Below, piece by piece: positions 1 to 8,075 of a DNA stretch of 64,000 nucleotides (position 1 is its first letter; each line of letters begins with the position of its first letter). A program made the translations under genes and the position numbers. Under the pieces are notes generated by a model. It did no database searches. It had not been told where the DNA came from and worked only from the letters and a program-made list of their open reading frames with translations. Location: positions 62,001 through 126,000 of the forward strand of contig CANLEQ010000002.1 in NCBI GenBank assembly GCA_947489705.1. The letters run 5' to 3'. The DNA comes from an uncultured Paracoccaceae bacterium. GTDB lineage: Bacteria; Pseudomonadota; Alphaproteobacteria; Rhodobacterales; Rhodobacteraceae.

Positions 1-151
1 TCTTGATCAGCGTCGATTTGCCCGATCCGTTCTCGCCGGCGAGACAGCGGATCTCGGCGCGCTCGATCGTCATCGACACGTCGTCGAGCGCGCGAACGCC
101 GCCGAAACGCTTCGAGATACCGCGAAGCTCGATCAGGGGGGGCGATGCCAT
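1..151 (-). CDS. Sugar ABC transporter ATP-binding protein (partial, N-terminus only)
   Basis: Only about the first 50 codons are inside the window; the rest lies beyond base 1. The visible part reads as the start of an ABC ATPase: a strand with '[18 protein letters not shown]' followed by the Walker A motif GENGSGKST. The wording '[14 protein letters not shown]' is typical of the duplicated ATPases of ribose/AI-2-type sugar importers (RbsA/LsrA/MglA class). A good ribosome site (GGAGG, eight bases before the ATG) fixes the start. It lies 57 bases behind a periplasmic sugar-binding protein on the same strand, so the two should form one importer operon. The substrate cannot be read from this fragment. 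Confidence 0.85.
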   Translation of the reverse strand, partial: MASPPLIELRGISKRFGGVRALDDVSMTIERAEIRCLAGENGSGKSTLIK

Positions 152-208
152 GGAATGCCTCCGGGCGAAGGGGGACGCGGCGCCGGCGATGCGCCGCGTC
201 CGGTCGGA

Positions 209-1252
209 TCAGAAGTCGTACTGATCCATGTTCTCTTCGGTCACGCCGACCCAGCCCGCGCCATAGAGCACGTTCTGCCGGTCCTCGCCCGCCACCTGGA
301 GATCGCGATACCCTTCGAGGCCGAGGTCGGTCCCCGCGGCGATCTGGTCGCCGCGTCCCTCGAGTGCCGCCACCGCGAGCATGTTCATGGCATAGCCCGC
401 GACGGCGGGGTCCCAGAACTGGATATACGAGATGTCGCCGTTCGCGATGTATTCGCCCGCCACCGACGGAAGGCCGGTGCCCGCGAAATGGAGCTGTCCC
501 TGGAGACCGCTTTCGGCGATCAGGCGCCCCGCCCCGGCGGATGTGGGCATCGGCCCGCCGACGATACCCGTGATGTCGGGATGCGCGGTCAACGCCTCCT
601 TCAACTTGGTGTAGTCGGTGTTGGCGTCGTCATATGTTTCGAGCCGGTCGGTCGCCTGCTCCATGTCGGGATAGGCTTCCTGCTGGCGCGCGACGGCGCC
701 GTCGATCCATTCGTTCTGCGACTTCGAGGTCAGGCTGCCGACGGTGGCGACATACTGCCCCTCCTCGCCCATCTGCGCGGCGAGCTCGTCCATCAGCTTG
801 GCACCGTAGGCGAGATTGTCGAACGCCTCGATGTCGTAATCGACGTTCTGGATGTTCGACGCTTCATGGCTGATCACGACGATGCCGCGATCGCGGGCCT
901 TATGAAGCACCGGCTCGACCGCCTCGACCGAGAACGGCACGATCGCGATCGCGTCCACGCCCTGGGCGATCAGGTTCTCGACCAGCTGCACCTGCGCCGC
1001 GGCATCCGCCGAGGACGGGCCCACCATCCAGGTGTCGTGCCCGGTATCCTCGCCGAATTGCTGCACCCCCTCGCGCATCCGGTCGAACCAGGCGATGCCG
1101 TCGACCTTGACGACTGTGGCGATCGAATAGGTCTCGTCCGTCTCGATCAGGTCCTGGTTGATCTCGCTCGTATCGACCACCTGATCCTGCGCCTGTGCGC
1201 CGCCGGCAGCCACGATCGCCGCGACGGCCATGGCCGTGAATTGTACCTTCAT
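209..1252 (-). CDS. Periplasmic sugar-binding protein of ABC transporter (RhaS/LsrB-like)
   Basis: A 347-residue secreted binding protein. It starts with a Sec signal peptide (about residues 1-21, cleavage after AQA) and continues as a Peripla_BP_4-type two-lobed fold, with the typical segments 'AIAIVPFSVEAVEPVLHKA' and 'VGSLTSKSQNEWIDG'. The family (ribose, rhamnose, autoinducer-2 binding proteins) delivers sugars to a membrane importer. The start is supported by GGAGGAGA just upstream. A sugar-importer ATPase follows and a DeoR-type repressor precedes, all on the same strand, so sugar-responsive control is likely. Rhamnose- or AI-2-like substrates are guesses from overall style; nothing in the sequence decides it. 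Confidence 0.85.
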   Translation of the reverse strand: MKVQFTAMAVAAIVAAGGAQAQDQVVDTSEINQDLIETDETYSIATVVKVDGIAWFDRMREGVQQFGEDTGHDTWMVGPSSADAAAQVQLVENLIAQGVDAIAIVPFSVEAVEPVLHKARDRGIVVISHEASNIQNVDYDIEAFDNLAYGAKLMDELAAQMGEEGQYVATVGSLTSKSQNEWIDGAVARQQEAYPDMEQATDRLETYDDANTDYTKLKEALTAHPDITGIVGGPMPTSAGAGRLIAESGLQGQLHFAGTGLPSVAGEYIANGDISYIQFWDPAVAGYAMNMLAVAALEGRGDQIAAGTDLGLEGYRDLQVAGEDRQNVLYGAGWVGVTEENMDQYDF

Positions 1253-1302
1253 GACGTCTCCTCCCTGTTCGGCTCCCCGCCGAGTTCCATTGCGCCGGTT
1301 TC

Positions 1303-1318
1303 TGTTCGGATCGCAACA
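1303..1318. promoter_or_regulatory. Candidate DeoR operator upstream of the sugar-binding protein gene
   Basis: A 16-base imperfect palindrome (TGTTCGGA/TCGCAACA, six of eight positions symmetric) about 50 bases before the start codon of the binding-protein gene. DeoR-family repressors bind such short inverted repeats near their target promoters and the regulator gene is directly upstream. Position and symmetry are the only support. Confidence 0.25.
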
Positions 1319-1354
1319 TTACTCGGCAGAGGCAAGCAATCCTGCGCCGCCGCG

Positions 1355-2122
1355 TCAAGAGGAATCGTCGCGGCGCCCCGCCGGAGCGGCCTCGGGATCC
1401 GCGTTCCAGGGGCGAATGCCGTGCTCGGTCACCAGACCCGACAGCTCCGACAGATGCGCGAAGCGTGCCGCCCGGCTGCGGCCGAGCTTGCTGGAATCCA
1501 TCACCGACCAGACCACCCGCCCCGCGGCAAGCGCGGCGCGTTTCATCGCCACCTCATAATCATGCGAGCAGCTCAGCATGTCGCCGCCGTCGAGCCCGCC
1601 CGCCGACAGGAACGCGACGTCGATGTCGAACGCCGCCAGCACCGCCGCCGGATCGGGCGGATGGCACGACCGCGTGCGATGCTGCAGCGTGCCCCCGATG
1701 AACTCGACCTCCGCCTCGGCCTGCCCGTGCAGAAGCTCGGCCACCGTCAGGCAATGGGTGACGATCCGTCCGATCCGCGCGCGCGACAGGGCGCGCGCCA
1801 GATGCGGCAGGGTGGTTCCGGTATCGAGAAAGACGCAGGCGCCCTCGGGGACCAGCGTGGCGGCATGGGACGCGGCCTGCCGCTTGGCCTCGATCGCACG
1901 GCGCATCTGCCGGTCGAAATCGTAGTCGCCGAAACCGCGTTGCCGCACGATGTAGCCGCCCTGACAGACGAATCCCGCCCGGCCCGTCGCCGCGTCGCGG
2001 CGCAGCGTCATCACGGTCACGCGAAGCTCCCGCGCGACGTCGCCGAGCCGAAGCGCCGGCGTCACGTCGAGCAGCGAGGAAATGCGCTCGCTCCGGGCGG
2101 TGAACCCGCTCGGGCGCGTCAT
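1355..2122 (-). CDS. DeoR/GlpR-family transcriptional repressor
   Basis: A 255-residue regulator. Residues of about 8-60 carry the DeoR-type winged helix-turn-helix (the 'LGDVARELRVTVMTLRRD' stretch contains the recognition helix). The remainder is a DeoR C-terminal sensor domain with the sugar-phosphate-binding signature 'DTGTTL' and a later 'SAGGLDGGD'. Members repress sugar-uptake and catabolic operons and are released by a phosphorylated sugar. It sits 102 bases upstream of the sugar-binding protein on the same strand and probably controls that importer. The ATG at 2122 is preferred over an in-frame TTG six codons upstream because an AGG motif is suitably placed before it. Confidence 0.85.
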   Translation of the reverse strand: MTRPSGFTARSERISSLLDVTPALRLGDVARELRVTVMTLRRDAATGRAGFVCQGGYIVRQRGFGDYDFDRQMRRAIEAKRQAASHAATLVPEGACVFLDTGTTLPHLARALSRARIGRIVTHCLTVAELLHGQAEAEVEFIGGTLQHRTRSCHPPDPAAVLAAFDIDVAFLSAGGLDGGDMLSCSHDYEVAMKRAALAAGRVVWSVMDSSKLGRSRAARFAHLSELSGLVTEHGIRPWNADPEAAPAGRRDDSS

Positions 2123-2217
2123 CGGACCTGTCCGTCGCAAGCATCCATGCGGGGAAAGTGGGCCCTGCGCCGGCCAAGGTCAAACACGGCGGCACGCGGG
2201 CCGGCCGATCCCGTCAC

Positions 2218-3015
2218 TCACCCCAGCCAGACGTCGAGGAACAGCATGACCACCAGCCCCACGGCGAGCCCCGCCGTCGCCTTGTTCTGATGGCCGTTGC
2301 GGTGGGTTTCGGGGATGATCTCGTGGCTGATGACATAGAGCATCGCCCCCGCGGCAAACGCGAGCCCCCAGGGGAGCAGCGGCTGCGACACGGTCATGGC
2401 CCCCGCCCCGAGAAGTCCGCCGAGCGGCTCCACGAGCCCGGTGAGCGCGGCGATGCCCCAGGCCCGGCGCCGGTCGTAGCCCTCGCCCAGAAGCGCCACC
2501 GCCACCGCCAGCCCCTCGGGCGCGTTCTGGAGCCCGATCCCCATCGCCAGCGGCAGGCCCCCGGCGAGCCCGTCGGCGCCGAATCCGACACCCACGGCCA
2601 GACCTTCGGGGAAGTTGTGGATCGTGATCGCGGCGACGAAGAGCCAGACCCGGCGCAGCGACACCGCCGCCGGTCCCTCCCGGCCGATGCTGAAATGCTC
2701 GTGCGGGATCATCTCGTTGAGCAGCGCCACCCCGCCCATCCCCATGAGGACCGCGATCGCAACGATGCCGGCGGGCGCGGCACCCGAACCGTACCGCGTC
2801 TCCGCGGCCTCGAGGGCGGGGATGATGAGCGAGAAGAACGACGCCGAGAGCATGACGCCGGCGGCAAAGCCCAGCAGCATGTCGCGCGTCGCCTGCGACG
2901 GCACGCGCCCGAAAAGGACCGGAACGGCACCGAGCGCCGTCACCAGCCCGGCGACGAGGCTCCCGACAAAGCCGAGCATGACCGGGGAAAGGGAATGTAT
3001 CGCGTGATCCTCCAT
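2218..3015 (-). CDS. ZIP-family divalent metal transporter
   Basis: A 265-residue polytopic membrane protein of the ZIP family (ZupT/GufA type), which takes up zinc and related divalent metals. Two hallmark helices are visible: 'HNFPEGLAVGVGFG' (TM IV metal site with H, N and E ligands) and 'NAPEGLAVAVAL' (TM V). A short 'HEHFSIG' loop before TM IV fits the metal-entry loop. The chosen ATG gives the N-terminus 'MEDHAIHSLSP'; an in-frame extension of 19 residues exists but is Arg-rich and unlike the family. It is divergent from the acyl-CoA dehydrogenase-like cluster and 95 bases ahead of the DeoR gene on the same strand. I see no Zur-like operator in the intergenic region. Confidence 0.88.
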   Translation of the reverse strand: MEDHAIHSLSPVMLGFVGSLVAGLVTALGAVPVLFGRVPSQATRDMLLGFAAGVMLSASFFSLIIPALEAAETRYGSGAAPAGIVAIAVLMGMGGVALLNEMIPHEHFSIGREGPAAVSLRRVWLFVAAITIHNFPEGLAVGVGFGADGLAGGLPLAMGIGLQNAPEGLAVAVALLGEGYDRRRAWGIAALTGLVEPLGGLLGAGAMTVSQPLLPWGLAFAAGAMLYVISHEIIPETHRNGHQNKATAGLAVGLVVMLFLDVWLG

Positions 3016-3168
3016 GGGCGGACGGGGGGCTTGCGCCGCGCGGAATGTGCGGCCTTTCGCAAAGGGACGCAATCCCGGCGCTACGGGGCTGTTCGCGAGG
3101 TCGACGGGGCGCGGAACTGCCGGGCCCCCAGACGTGTTCCAACAAGGAAATCACGGGTTCGCTCTCAC

Positions 3169-4227
3169 ATGACACAATCGGAGATCCGGCTCCCGGCCGG
3201 CGGGCTCTCGCACGCTGGTGCGGCGGCGGAGAATGCTGCGCGGCGGTTGCGCGACGGCATGTCGCGCGGGTCGCGGGCGGATACGCTGCTCGGCGACGCG
3301 GGGTGTCTTGACCCGGCATTCGCCCGCGATCCCGCGCGGCTGCTGCGCGAGGTCGCGGCCGTCGACCTGTCGCTCGGCCGGCTGATCGAGGGGCACGTCA
3401 ACGCCTTGTCGCTGATCGAGATCTACGCAGATGCAGGTCTGCGCGCGTCGGCGGCGCGCGATGCGGCGCAGGGGCACCTCTTCGGCGTCTGGGGCGCCGA
3501 TGCCGCGCCGGCGGTGCAAGCCGAGCGGAACCTGCTCACCGGCGCGAAACGCTACGCCTCGGGCCTCGGGGCGGTCAGTCGCGCCGTCGTTTCGGCCGCC
3601 ACCCCGGAGGGACAGCGGCTCTTCGTGATCGCGGCGGACGATACCGCGCGACAGGACCAGTCGAGCTGGGACATGAGCGGGATGCAGCAAAGCCACTCCG
3701 GCCGCTTCGATTGCGACGGGCTGACCGGGCGCCCGCTCGGACCTCCCGACATCTATACCCGCGAGCCGCATTTCGTGGGCGGAACGTGGCGGATCGCGGC
3801 GGTAACGCTCGGGGCGACGATCGGCCTTATCGACCGGGCGTCGCGGGTGCTGGCATCCCGCGACCATCTCGACAGCGAGGCGCAGCTTCTGCGTCTCGGG
3901 CCCCTGGCCGGCCGGGTCGTGGCCGCCTGGCCCGCGATCGAGCGGGCGGGGCGGATCGCCTCGGGGCCCGAAGGTGCCGCGGCGCCCGAGCGGGCCGCTG
4001 CCCTGTCGGTGTCGATGCGGCTTCTGACCGAGGATCTTGGGCAGGACGCCATCGCCGCGATCGAGCGGTCGGTCGGGCTCCAGATGTTCGCGGCGACCGA
4101 TCCGGTGGGCGCGGCGGCGCGGGATCTCGCGTGCTACATGCGGCAGGCCGCCCGCGACGCGTTCACGCTGACGACCGGGCGCGCCTTTCTCGGCGGCGCC
4201 TCGCTGGGGAGCTGGCTCGATGATTGA
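3169..4227 (+). CDS. Acyl-CoA dehydrogenase-like protein (first gene of PIG-L/NodS/GT2 cluster)
   Basis: A 352-residue protein with the layout of acyl-CoA dehydrogenases: a helical N-terminal part ('LLREVAAVDLSLGRLIEGH'), a central beta part ('LLTGAKRYASGLGAVSRAVVSA') and a C-terminal four-helix part ending in 'TGRAFLGGASLGSW'. It is shorter than the usual 380 residues or so, and I cannot find the usual C-terminal FAD-contact and catalytic-base motifs. It may therefore be a specialised or partly degenerate member. It overlaps the following PIG-L gene by eight bases, and this order (dehydrogenase, PIG-L, methyltransferase, GT2) recurs in other proteobacteria as far as I recall. Substrate unknown. 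The only AAGGA is about 20 bases before the ATG, so the start is less certain. Confidence 0.7.
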   Translation: MTQSEIRLPAGGLSHAGAAAENAARRLRDGMSRGSRADTLLGDAGCLDPAFARDPARLLREVAAVDLSLGRLIEGHVNALSLIEIYADAGLRASAARDAAQGHLFGVWGADAAPAVQAERNLLTGAKRYASGLGAVSRAVVSAATPEGQRLFVIAADDTARQDQSSWDMSGMQQSHSGRFDCDGLTGRPLGPPDIYTREPHFVGGTWRIAAVTLGATIGLIDRASRVLASRDHLDSEAQLLRLGPLAGRVVAAWPAIERAGRIASGPEGAAAPERAAALSVSMRLLTEDLGQDAIAAIERSVGLQMFAATDPVGAAARDLACYMRQAARDAFTLTTGRAFLGGASLGSWLDD

Positions 4228-4948
4228 GGCCCCGGACGCGCGCGGGATTCCCGCCATCGGCTTCGCCGCGCTTTGCGGCGGCCGGAAGCCCCTCGTCCTC
4301 GCGCCGCATCCCGACGACGAGGCGCTCGGCTGCGGCACGCTGCTGGCGCAGGCCTTCGCGGGGCCGGGCGCACATGTCGTCTGCATGACCGACGGCGCGG
4401 CCTCGCATCCGGGCTCGGCCAGCCATCCTCCGGCGGCACTGGCGGCCTGTCGCGCGGCCGAGCTCGACGCGGCAATCGAAGCCCTCGGAGGCGGTCCCGG
4501 CGACATCACGCGGCTCGGGCTGCCCGATGCGGGGATGGGTGCGCTCGGGGGGCGTTACGACGCCATCGCGGACGACATCGCAGCCCTCGTCACGCGGATG
4601 GCGGCGCGCATCCTGATCGCGCCCGCAGCGACCGATCCACATTGCGATCACGTCGCCACCGCCGAGATTGCCCGGCGCGCGGCGCGCCGCGCGGGCGTGC
4701 GGCTCCTCTCCTACCCGATCTGGTCGCGCTGGGCGGTACCGGATTTCCGTGATCGGCTCGGCGCGGCAGTGGAATACCGGCTCGATCCGGCGGGCATGGG
4801 CGCGCGGAAGGCCCGGGCGATCGCCGCCCATGCGAGCCAGCATGGCGAGCTGATCCAGGATGCGCCCGAAGGGTTCGTGCTGCCCGCGGAATTCGTCGCG
4901 ATGTTCCTCGAGACCGACGAGATCTTCTTCGATTGCGACGCGGCATGA
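4220..4948 (+). CDS. PIG-L family deacetylase (LmbE-like)
   Basis: A 242-residue zinc-dependent N-acetyl hydrolase of the PIG-L/LmbE family, which removes acetyl groups from N-acetylglucosamine-type sugars (as in MshB, BshB, PIG-L). The zinc motif 'APHPDDEALGCG' is at residues of about 28-39 and the second ligand motif 'DPHCDH' near 139-144. Length is normal for the family. It overlaps the acyl-CoA dehydrogenase-like gene by eight bases and the methyltransferase gene by four (ATGA), so translation is probably coupled. With a methyltransferase and a glycosyltransferase beside it, the expected role is trimming an amino-sugar in a small glycoconjugate; the product is not known. Confidence 0.85.
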   Translation: MIEAPDARGIPAIGFAALCGGRKPLVLAPHPDDEALGCGTLLAQAFAGPGAHVVCMTDGAASHPGSASHPPAALAACRAAELDAAIEALGGGPGDITRLGLPDAGMGALGGRYDAIADDIAALVTRMAARILIAPAATDPHCDHVATAEIARRAARRAGVRLLSYPIWSRWAVPDFRDRLGAAVEYRLDPAGMGARKARAIAAHASQHGELIQDAPEGFVLPAEFVAMFLETDEIFFDCDAA

Positions 4949-5502
4949 GCGGCGTCGCGCCCGAACGGCTGGAGGCGCTCTATGCGGCCACCGACGATCC
5001 CTGGAACTTCCGGACGAGCGCCTACGAGCGGCGGAAATTCGAGGCGACCCGCGATGCGCTGCCGCGCGCGGCCTATGCGTCGGCGCTCGAGATCGGTTGC
5101 GGCAACGGCGAGCTTGCCCGCCATATCGCGCCACGCTGCGCGGCCTATCACGGCGTCGACGCGGTCGAGACGGCGCTCGCGGCGGCGCGCAGGGCCGTGC
5201 CGGGCGCGCGGTTTCACCGTCTGCTCCTGCCGGCACCGCTGCCCGAGGGGCCGCACGACCTGATCGTCCTGTCGGAGATCCTCTACTTCCTCGACGCCGA
5301 GGGCCTTGCCGCCCTCGCCCGTCAGATCGACGCGCGCTGGCCGACGGCCGACCTCGTCTGCGTGACCTGGCTCGGGCCGAGCGGCAATCCGCTCGAGGGG
5401 CAAGCCGCGCTCGACCTCTTCTGCGCGGCGACGACGCGCAGGTTCCGCCTTGCCGGGCAGCGCGAAGAATATCGCATCGACGTGTCGGAGAGCGGGGCTT
5501 GA
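4945..5502 (+). CDS. NodS-like SAM-dependent methyltransferase
   Basis: A 185-residue class I methyltransferase. The SAM-binding motif I is 'ALEIGCGNGELA' (about residues 47-58), with the acidic loop 'YHGVDAVETALAAAR' after it and 'DLIVLSEILYFL' as motif II. The opening 'YAATDDPWNF' and the overall size match the NodS group, which N-methylates amino-sugars in Nod-factor synthesis. Together with the deacetylase next door this suggests deacetylation followed by N-methylation of a sugar amine, which is an inference. ATGA overlap with the PIG-L gene and TTGA overlap with the glycosyltransferase gene. Confidence 0.8.
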   Translation: MSGVAPERLEALYAATDDPWNFRTSAYERRKFEATRDALPRAAYASALEIGCGNGELARHIAPRCAAYHGVDAVETALAAARRAVPGARFHRLLLPAPLPEGPHDLIVLSEILYFLDAEGLAALARQIDARWPTADLVCVTWLGPSGNPLEGQAALDLFCAATTRRFRLAGQREEYRIDVSESGA

Positions 5503-6539
5503 GCGGCATTTCCATCCATATCCGGGATCCGCAGGCCGTGTCCGCGGCGCGGACGGCCATCGTCGTGCCGGCGAGAGACGAGGCGCTGCACATCGCGGCC
5601 TGCCTCGAAAGCCTCGCGGCCCAGCAGGGGCACGGCGGCATCGCCGTCTATCTCTGCGTCAACAACACACGCGACGCGACCGCCGCCATCGCGATGGAGG
5701 TGGCGCGGGATCGCGCCCTGCCGCTCGTGCTGGCGCAGGTCGACATTCCGCGCGGCGGCGTCGGGCGCGCGCGGCGGATCGGGCATCTGCTGGTCGGACG
5801 CCACGGACGGCGGACCGCCCACCTTCTGTCGACCGATGCCGATTGCGTCGCCGATGCCGGCTGGGTGCGCGCGATGGAGCGCGGGCTGACGCATGCGCCC
5901 GCCGTGCTGGGGCGGATCGACGTGACCGCGCAGGAGGCCGCCGCGTTCTCGCCGGGCTTCCACGCCGCGGGGCAACTCGAAGCGTCCTATCTGGGCCTGT
6001 CGCTCGAATTCGAGCATCTTCTCGATCCGTCCGGCTCGAACCGGATCGGCCTCAATACCGCGGGCGGTGCGAATATCGGGTTTCGCGCCGCGATCTACCG
6101 CCAGGTCGGCGGCTTCGCCTCCCTCCCCGCGCGCGAGGATCGCGATCTCGTCGACCGGATCATCGCCGCGGGGCATGTTCCCGTCCGGGTCCCGGACGCG
6201 GTGATCTACGCCTCGATGCGGGCCCAGGGGCGCGCGCCCGGCGGCATGGCCGAAGCCATCGCCGACCGGCTGGCGAATGGCGATTGCGCGCTCGACACCG
6301 CTCTGGCGCCGCTCGATGCGATGCTGGCGAGACATCTCGGCCACGCCATCGCCGCAAGACGGCTCAGCATCTCGGACGCTTTGCGGGACCTGGGACCGCT
6401 GGCGGACTGCGTGGCCCGGCTGCGCGGCATCGACGACGTGCCGGGCCGCCGGGCCTTCATCGCATCGCTGGCCGCCGAAGCGGCGGCACTTCCGCCGCAC
6501 TGCCGCAGCCGGGGACGCGCGGTCGGCGCACGGGCCTAA
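5499..6539 (+). CDS. Family 2 glycosyltransferase
   Basis: A 346-residue GT2 enzyme. Near the N-terminus is 'AIVVPARDEALHIAACLESL', the nucleotide-sugar-binding strand; then 'STDADC' (the DXD-like metal motif) and 'EDRDLVDRI' (the acceptor/catalytic ED motif). It should transfer a sugar from a nucleotide donor. No membrane segments are evident, so it is probably cytosolic. The start is taken as TTG at 5499 because it overlaps the upstream stop as TTGA, like its neighbours; an in-frame GTG at 5538 is the alternative. Last gene of the four-gene run; the next gene is on the opposite strand 16 bases away. Confidence 0.8.
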   Translation: MSGISIHIRDPQAVSAARTAIVVPARDEALHIAACLESLAAQQGHGGIAVYLCVNNTRDATAAIAMEVARDRALPLVLAQVDIPRGGVGRARRIGHLLVGRHGRRTAHLLSTDADCVADAGWVRAMERGLTHAPAVLGRIDVTAQEAAAFSPGFHAAGQLEASYLGLSLEFEHLLDPSGSNRIGLNTAGGANIGFRAAIYRQVGGFASLPAREDRDLVDRIIAAGHVPVRVPDAVIYASMRAQGRAPGGMAEAIADRLANGDCALDTALAPLDAMLARHLGHAIAARRLSISDALRDLGPLADCVARLRGIDDVPGRRAFIASLAAEAAALPPHCRSRGRAVGARA

Positions 6540-6555
6540 CCCGCCGCGAGGTAAC

Positions 6556-7164
6556 TCAGCGGCAATAGCTTCCGGAGCGATAGCTGGCGATGTCGAAATG
6601 GAAATGATCGCGGTGAAAGCGGTCGGATTCGGGCCCGAGGACCGTGCCGAAGGGACCGCAGGCCGCCTCGTGCATCCGTCGCAGCAGACGCCCGCGACGC
6701 CAGGTGTCCCAGTGGTCGAGCACCGAGATCTCCGTCCCGTCGCGCAGGGTGAAGGCCGAGATGTCGATCGCCCGGCCCAGCGCGTGCTCGCTCACCTTGG
6801 CGCCGGGCTGGCTGTTGCGGGTCCGACAGGCATAGCTCGCGGCCACCCGCAGCTCGGAAAGGCCGCCGCCGCGCCTCCGGAGCACGGGTCTGGCGCCGTC
6901 CTCGACCCAGGTCTTGAGCGCCCGCGCCGTCCCGCATTCGACCGTCGCTGGCTGGCTCAGCGTGACGCCCGCCACGCTGTAGACTTCGACGGGCGCCTCG
7001 ATGCCGCACCCTTCGATGCGGCCGGGGATCGGCGGCACGCGCTCGCCCCGGATCGCCGGATCGCCGCAGATGGCCACGCCCGTAGGTCCGCGACTGACGC
7101 GGTCCGGCCCCGCCGAACAGGCGGCGGCGAGCGTCGCCAGGATCAGCGCCGCGACCGCCTTCAC
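6556..7164 (-). CDS. Extensin-like / LAS-type peptidase-like lipoprotein
   Basis: A 202-residue predicted lipoprotein: the first 17 residues or so are a signal peptide ending in the lipobox 'LAAAC'. The C-terminal half matches the Extensin-like C domain, related to VanY/D-Ala-D-Ala-carboxypeptidase-like folds, with the metal-binding style motifs 'EHALGRAIDISAF' and 'FHRDHFHFDI'. Several conserved cysteines (in 'AICGDP', 'EGCGIE', 'VECGTA', 'AACGPF') suggest disulfides in the periplasm. It likely acts on or binds peptidoglycan. The GTG start overlaps the tyrA stop by four bases (GTGA), so it is the third gene of a hisC-tyrA transcript. Confidence 0.8.
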   Translation of the reverse strand: MKAVAALILATLAAACSAGPDRVSRGPTGVAICGDPAIRGERVPPIPGRIEGCGIEAPVEVYSVAGVTLSQPATVECGTARALKTWVEDGARPVLRRRGGGLSELRVAASYACRTRNSQPGAKVSEHALGRAIDISAFTLRDGTEISVLDHWDTWRRGRLLRRMHEAACGPFGTVLGPESDRFHRDHFHFDIASYRSGSYCR

Positions 7165-8075
7165 GCCTTGCCCCCGCGGCCGAAATCCGGCGCGCCGGTA
7201 TCCTGGCCCGCCTCGACGATGCCGCGGCGGATGGCGCGCGTCCGGGTGAAGTAATCGTGCAGCATGTCGCCGTCTCCCGTACGGATGGCGCGTTGCAACG
7301 CGAAGAGCTCTTCGGTGAAACGGCCGAGAATTTCGAGCGTGGCCTCGCGATTGTTGAGAAACACATCGCGCCACATCGTGGGATCCGACGCCGCGATCCG
7401 GGTGAAGTCGCGAAACCCCGCCGCGGAATACTTGATGACCTCGCTGTCGGTCACGCGACCCAGATCGTCGGCGACGCCCACCATCGTGTAGGCGATGAGA
7501 TGCGGCGCATGGCTCGTCACGGCCAGGACCAGATCGTGGTGATCGGCATCCATCACGTCGACGCGCGCGCCCATTCCCTGCCAGAGGCGCGCCAGCCGGT
7601 CGAGCTTTTCGGGGGGCACCCCCTCGTCGATCAGCAGGGTGGCGCGGTTCTCGAACAGCTCGGCAAAACCCGCCTCGGGCCCCGACTGCTCGGTCCCCGC
7701 GAGGGGATGGCCGGGGATGAAGGTGGCACCTTGCGGGATATGCGGCGCCACCGCGCCGATCACCGCGCGCTTGACCGATCCGACATCCGTGACCGTCGCG
7801 CCTTCCGACAGGTGCGGGCGCATGCGTTCGGCGATCTCGGCCATCGCGCCGACCGGCACGGCGAGGACGACCAGATCCGCGCCCGCGACCGCCTCCTCGA
7901 CGCTCTCCACCGCCCGGTCGCACAATCCTCGCGCGAGGGCTGCCTCCCGCGTCGCGGCCGAGCGCGCGGTGCCCACGATCTCGCCCACGCTGCCCGCCCG
8001 CTTCATGGCAAGCGCCATGGACCCCGCGATGAGCCCGAGCCCGATCAGCGCGACGCGATCGTAGAGCCGGCTCAT
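7161..8075 (-). CDS. tyrA: Prephenate/arogenate dehydrogenase
   Basis: A 304-residue NAD(P)-dependent dehydrogenase of tyrosine synthesis that oxidatively decarboxylates prephenate or arogenate. The N-terminal Rossmann motif is 'VALIGLGLIAGSMA' (about residues 8-21). The signature 'GHPLAGTEQSG' and later 'SHAPHLIAY' are the substrate and catalytic His regions. There is no fused chorismate mutase domain and no ACT domain is evident. It starts on the stop of hisC (shared base, TGATG), and hisC-type enzymes can also transaminate aromatic precursors, so the pair makes metabolic sense. pheA, the phenylalanine branch enzyme, is elsewhere in the window at 54812. Confidence 0.9.
   Translation of the reverse strand: MSRLYDRVALIGLGLIAGSMALAMKRAGSVGEIVGTARSAATREAALARGLCDRAVESVEEAVAGADLVVLAVPVGAMAEIAERMRPHLSEGATVTDVGSVKRAVIGAVAPHIPQGATFIPGHPLAGTEQSGPEAGFAELFENRATLLIDEGVPPEKLDRLARLWQGMGARVDVMDADHHDLVLAVTSHAPHLIAYTMVGVADDLGRVTDSEVIKYSAAGFRDFTRIAASDPTMWRDVFLNNREATLEILGRFTEELFALQRAIRTGDGDMLHDYFTRTRAIRRGIVEAGQDTGAPDFGRGGKA

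Noticed and set aside
155..2290. 711-codon plus-strand open frame opposite the sugar-binding protein and DeoR genes
   Set aside because: Spans two real minus-strand genes and their intergenic gap; no domain visible.
3016..3168. Zur or Fur operator for the ZIP transporter
   Set aside because: I searched the divergent gap for AT-rich inverted repeats of the Zur/Fur type and found none.
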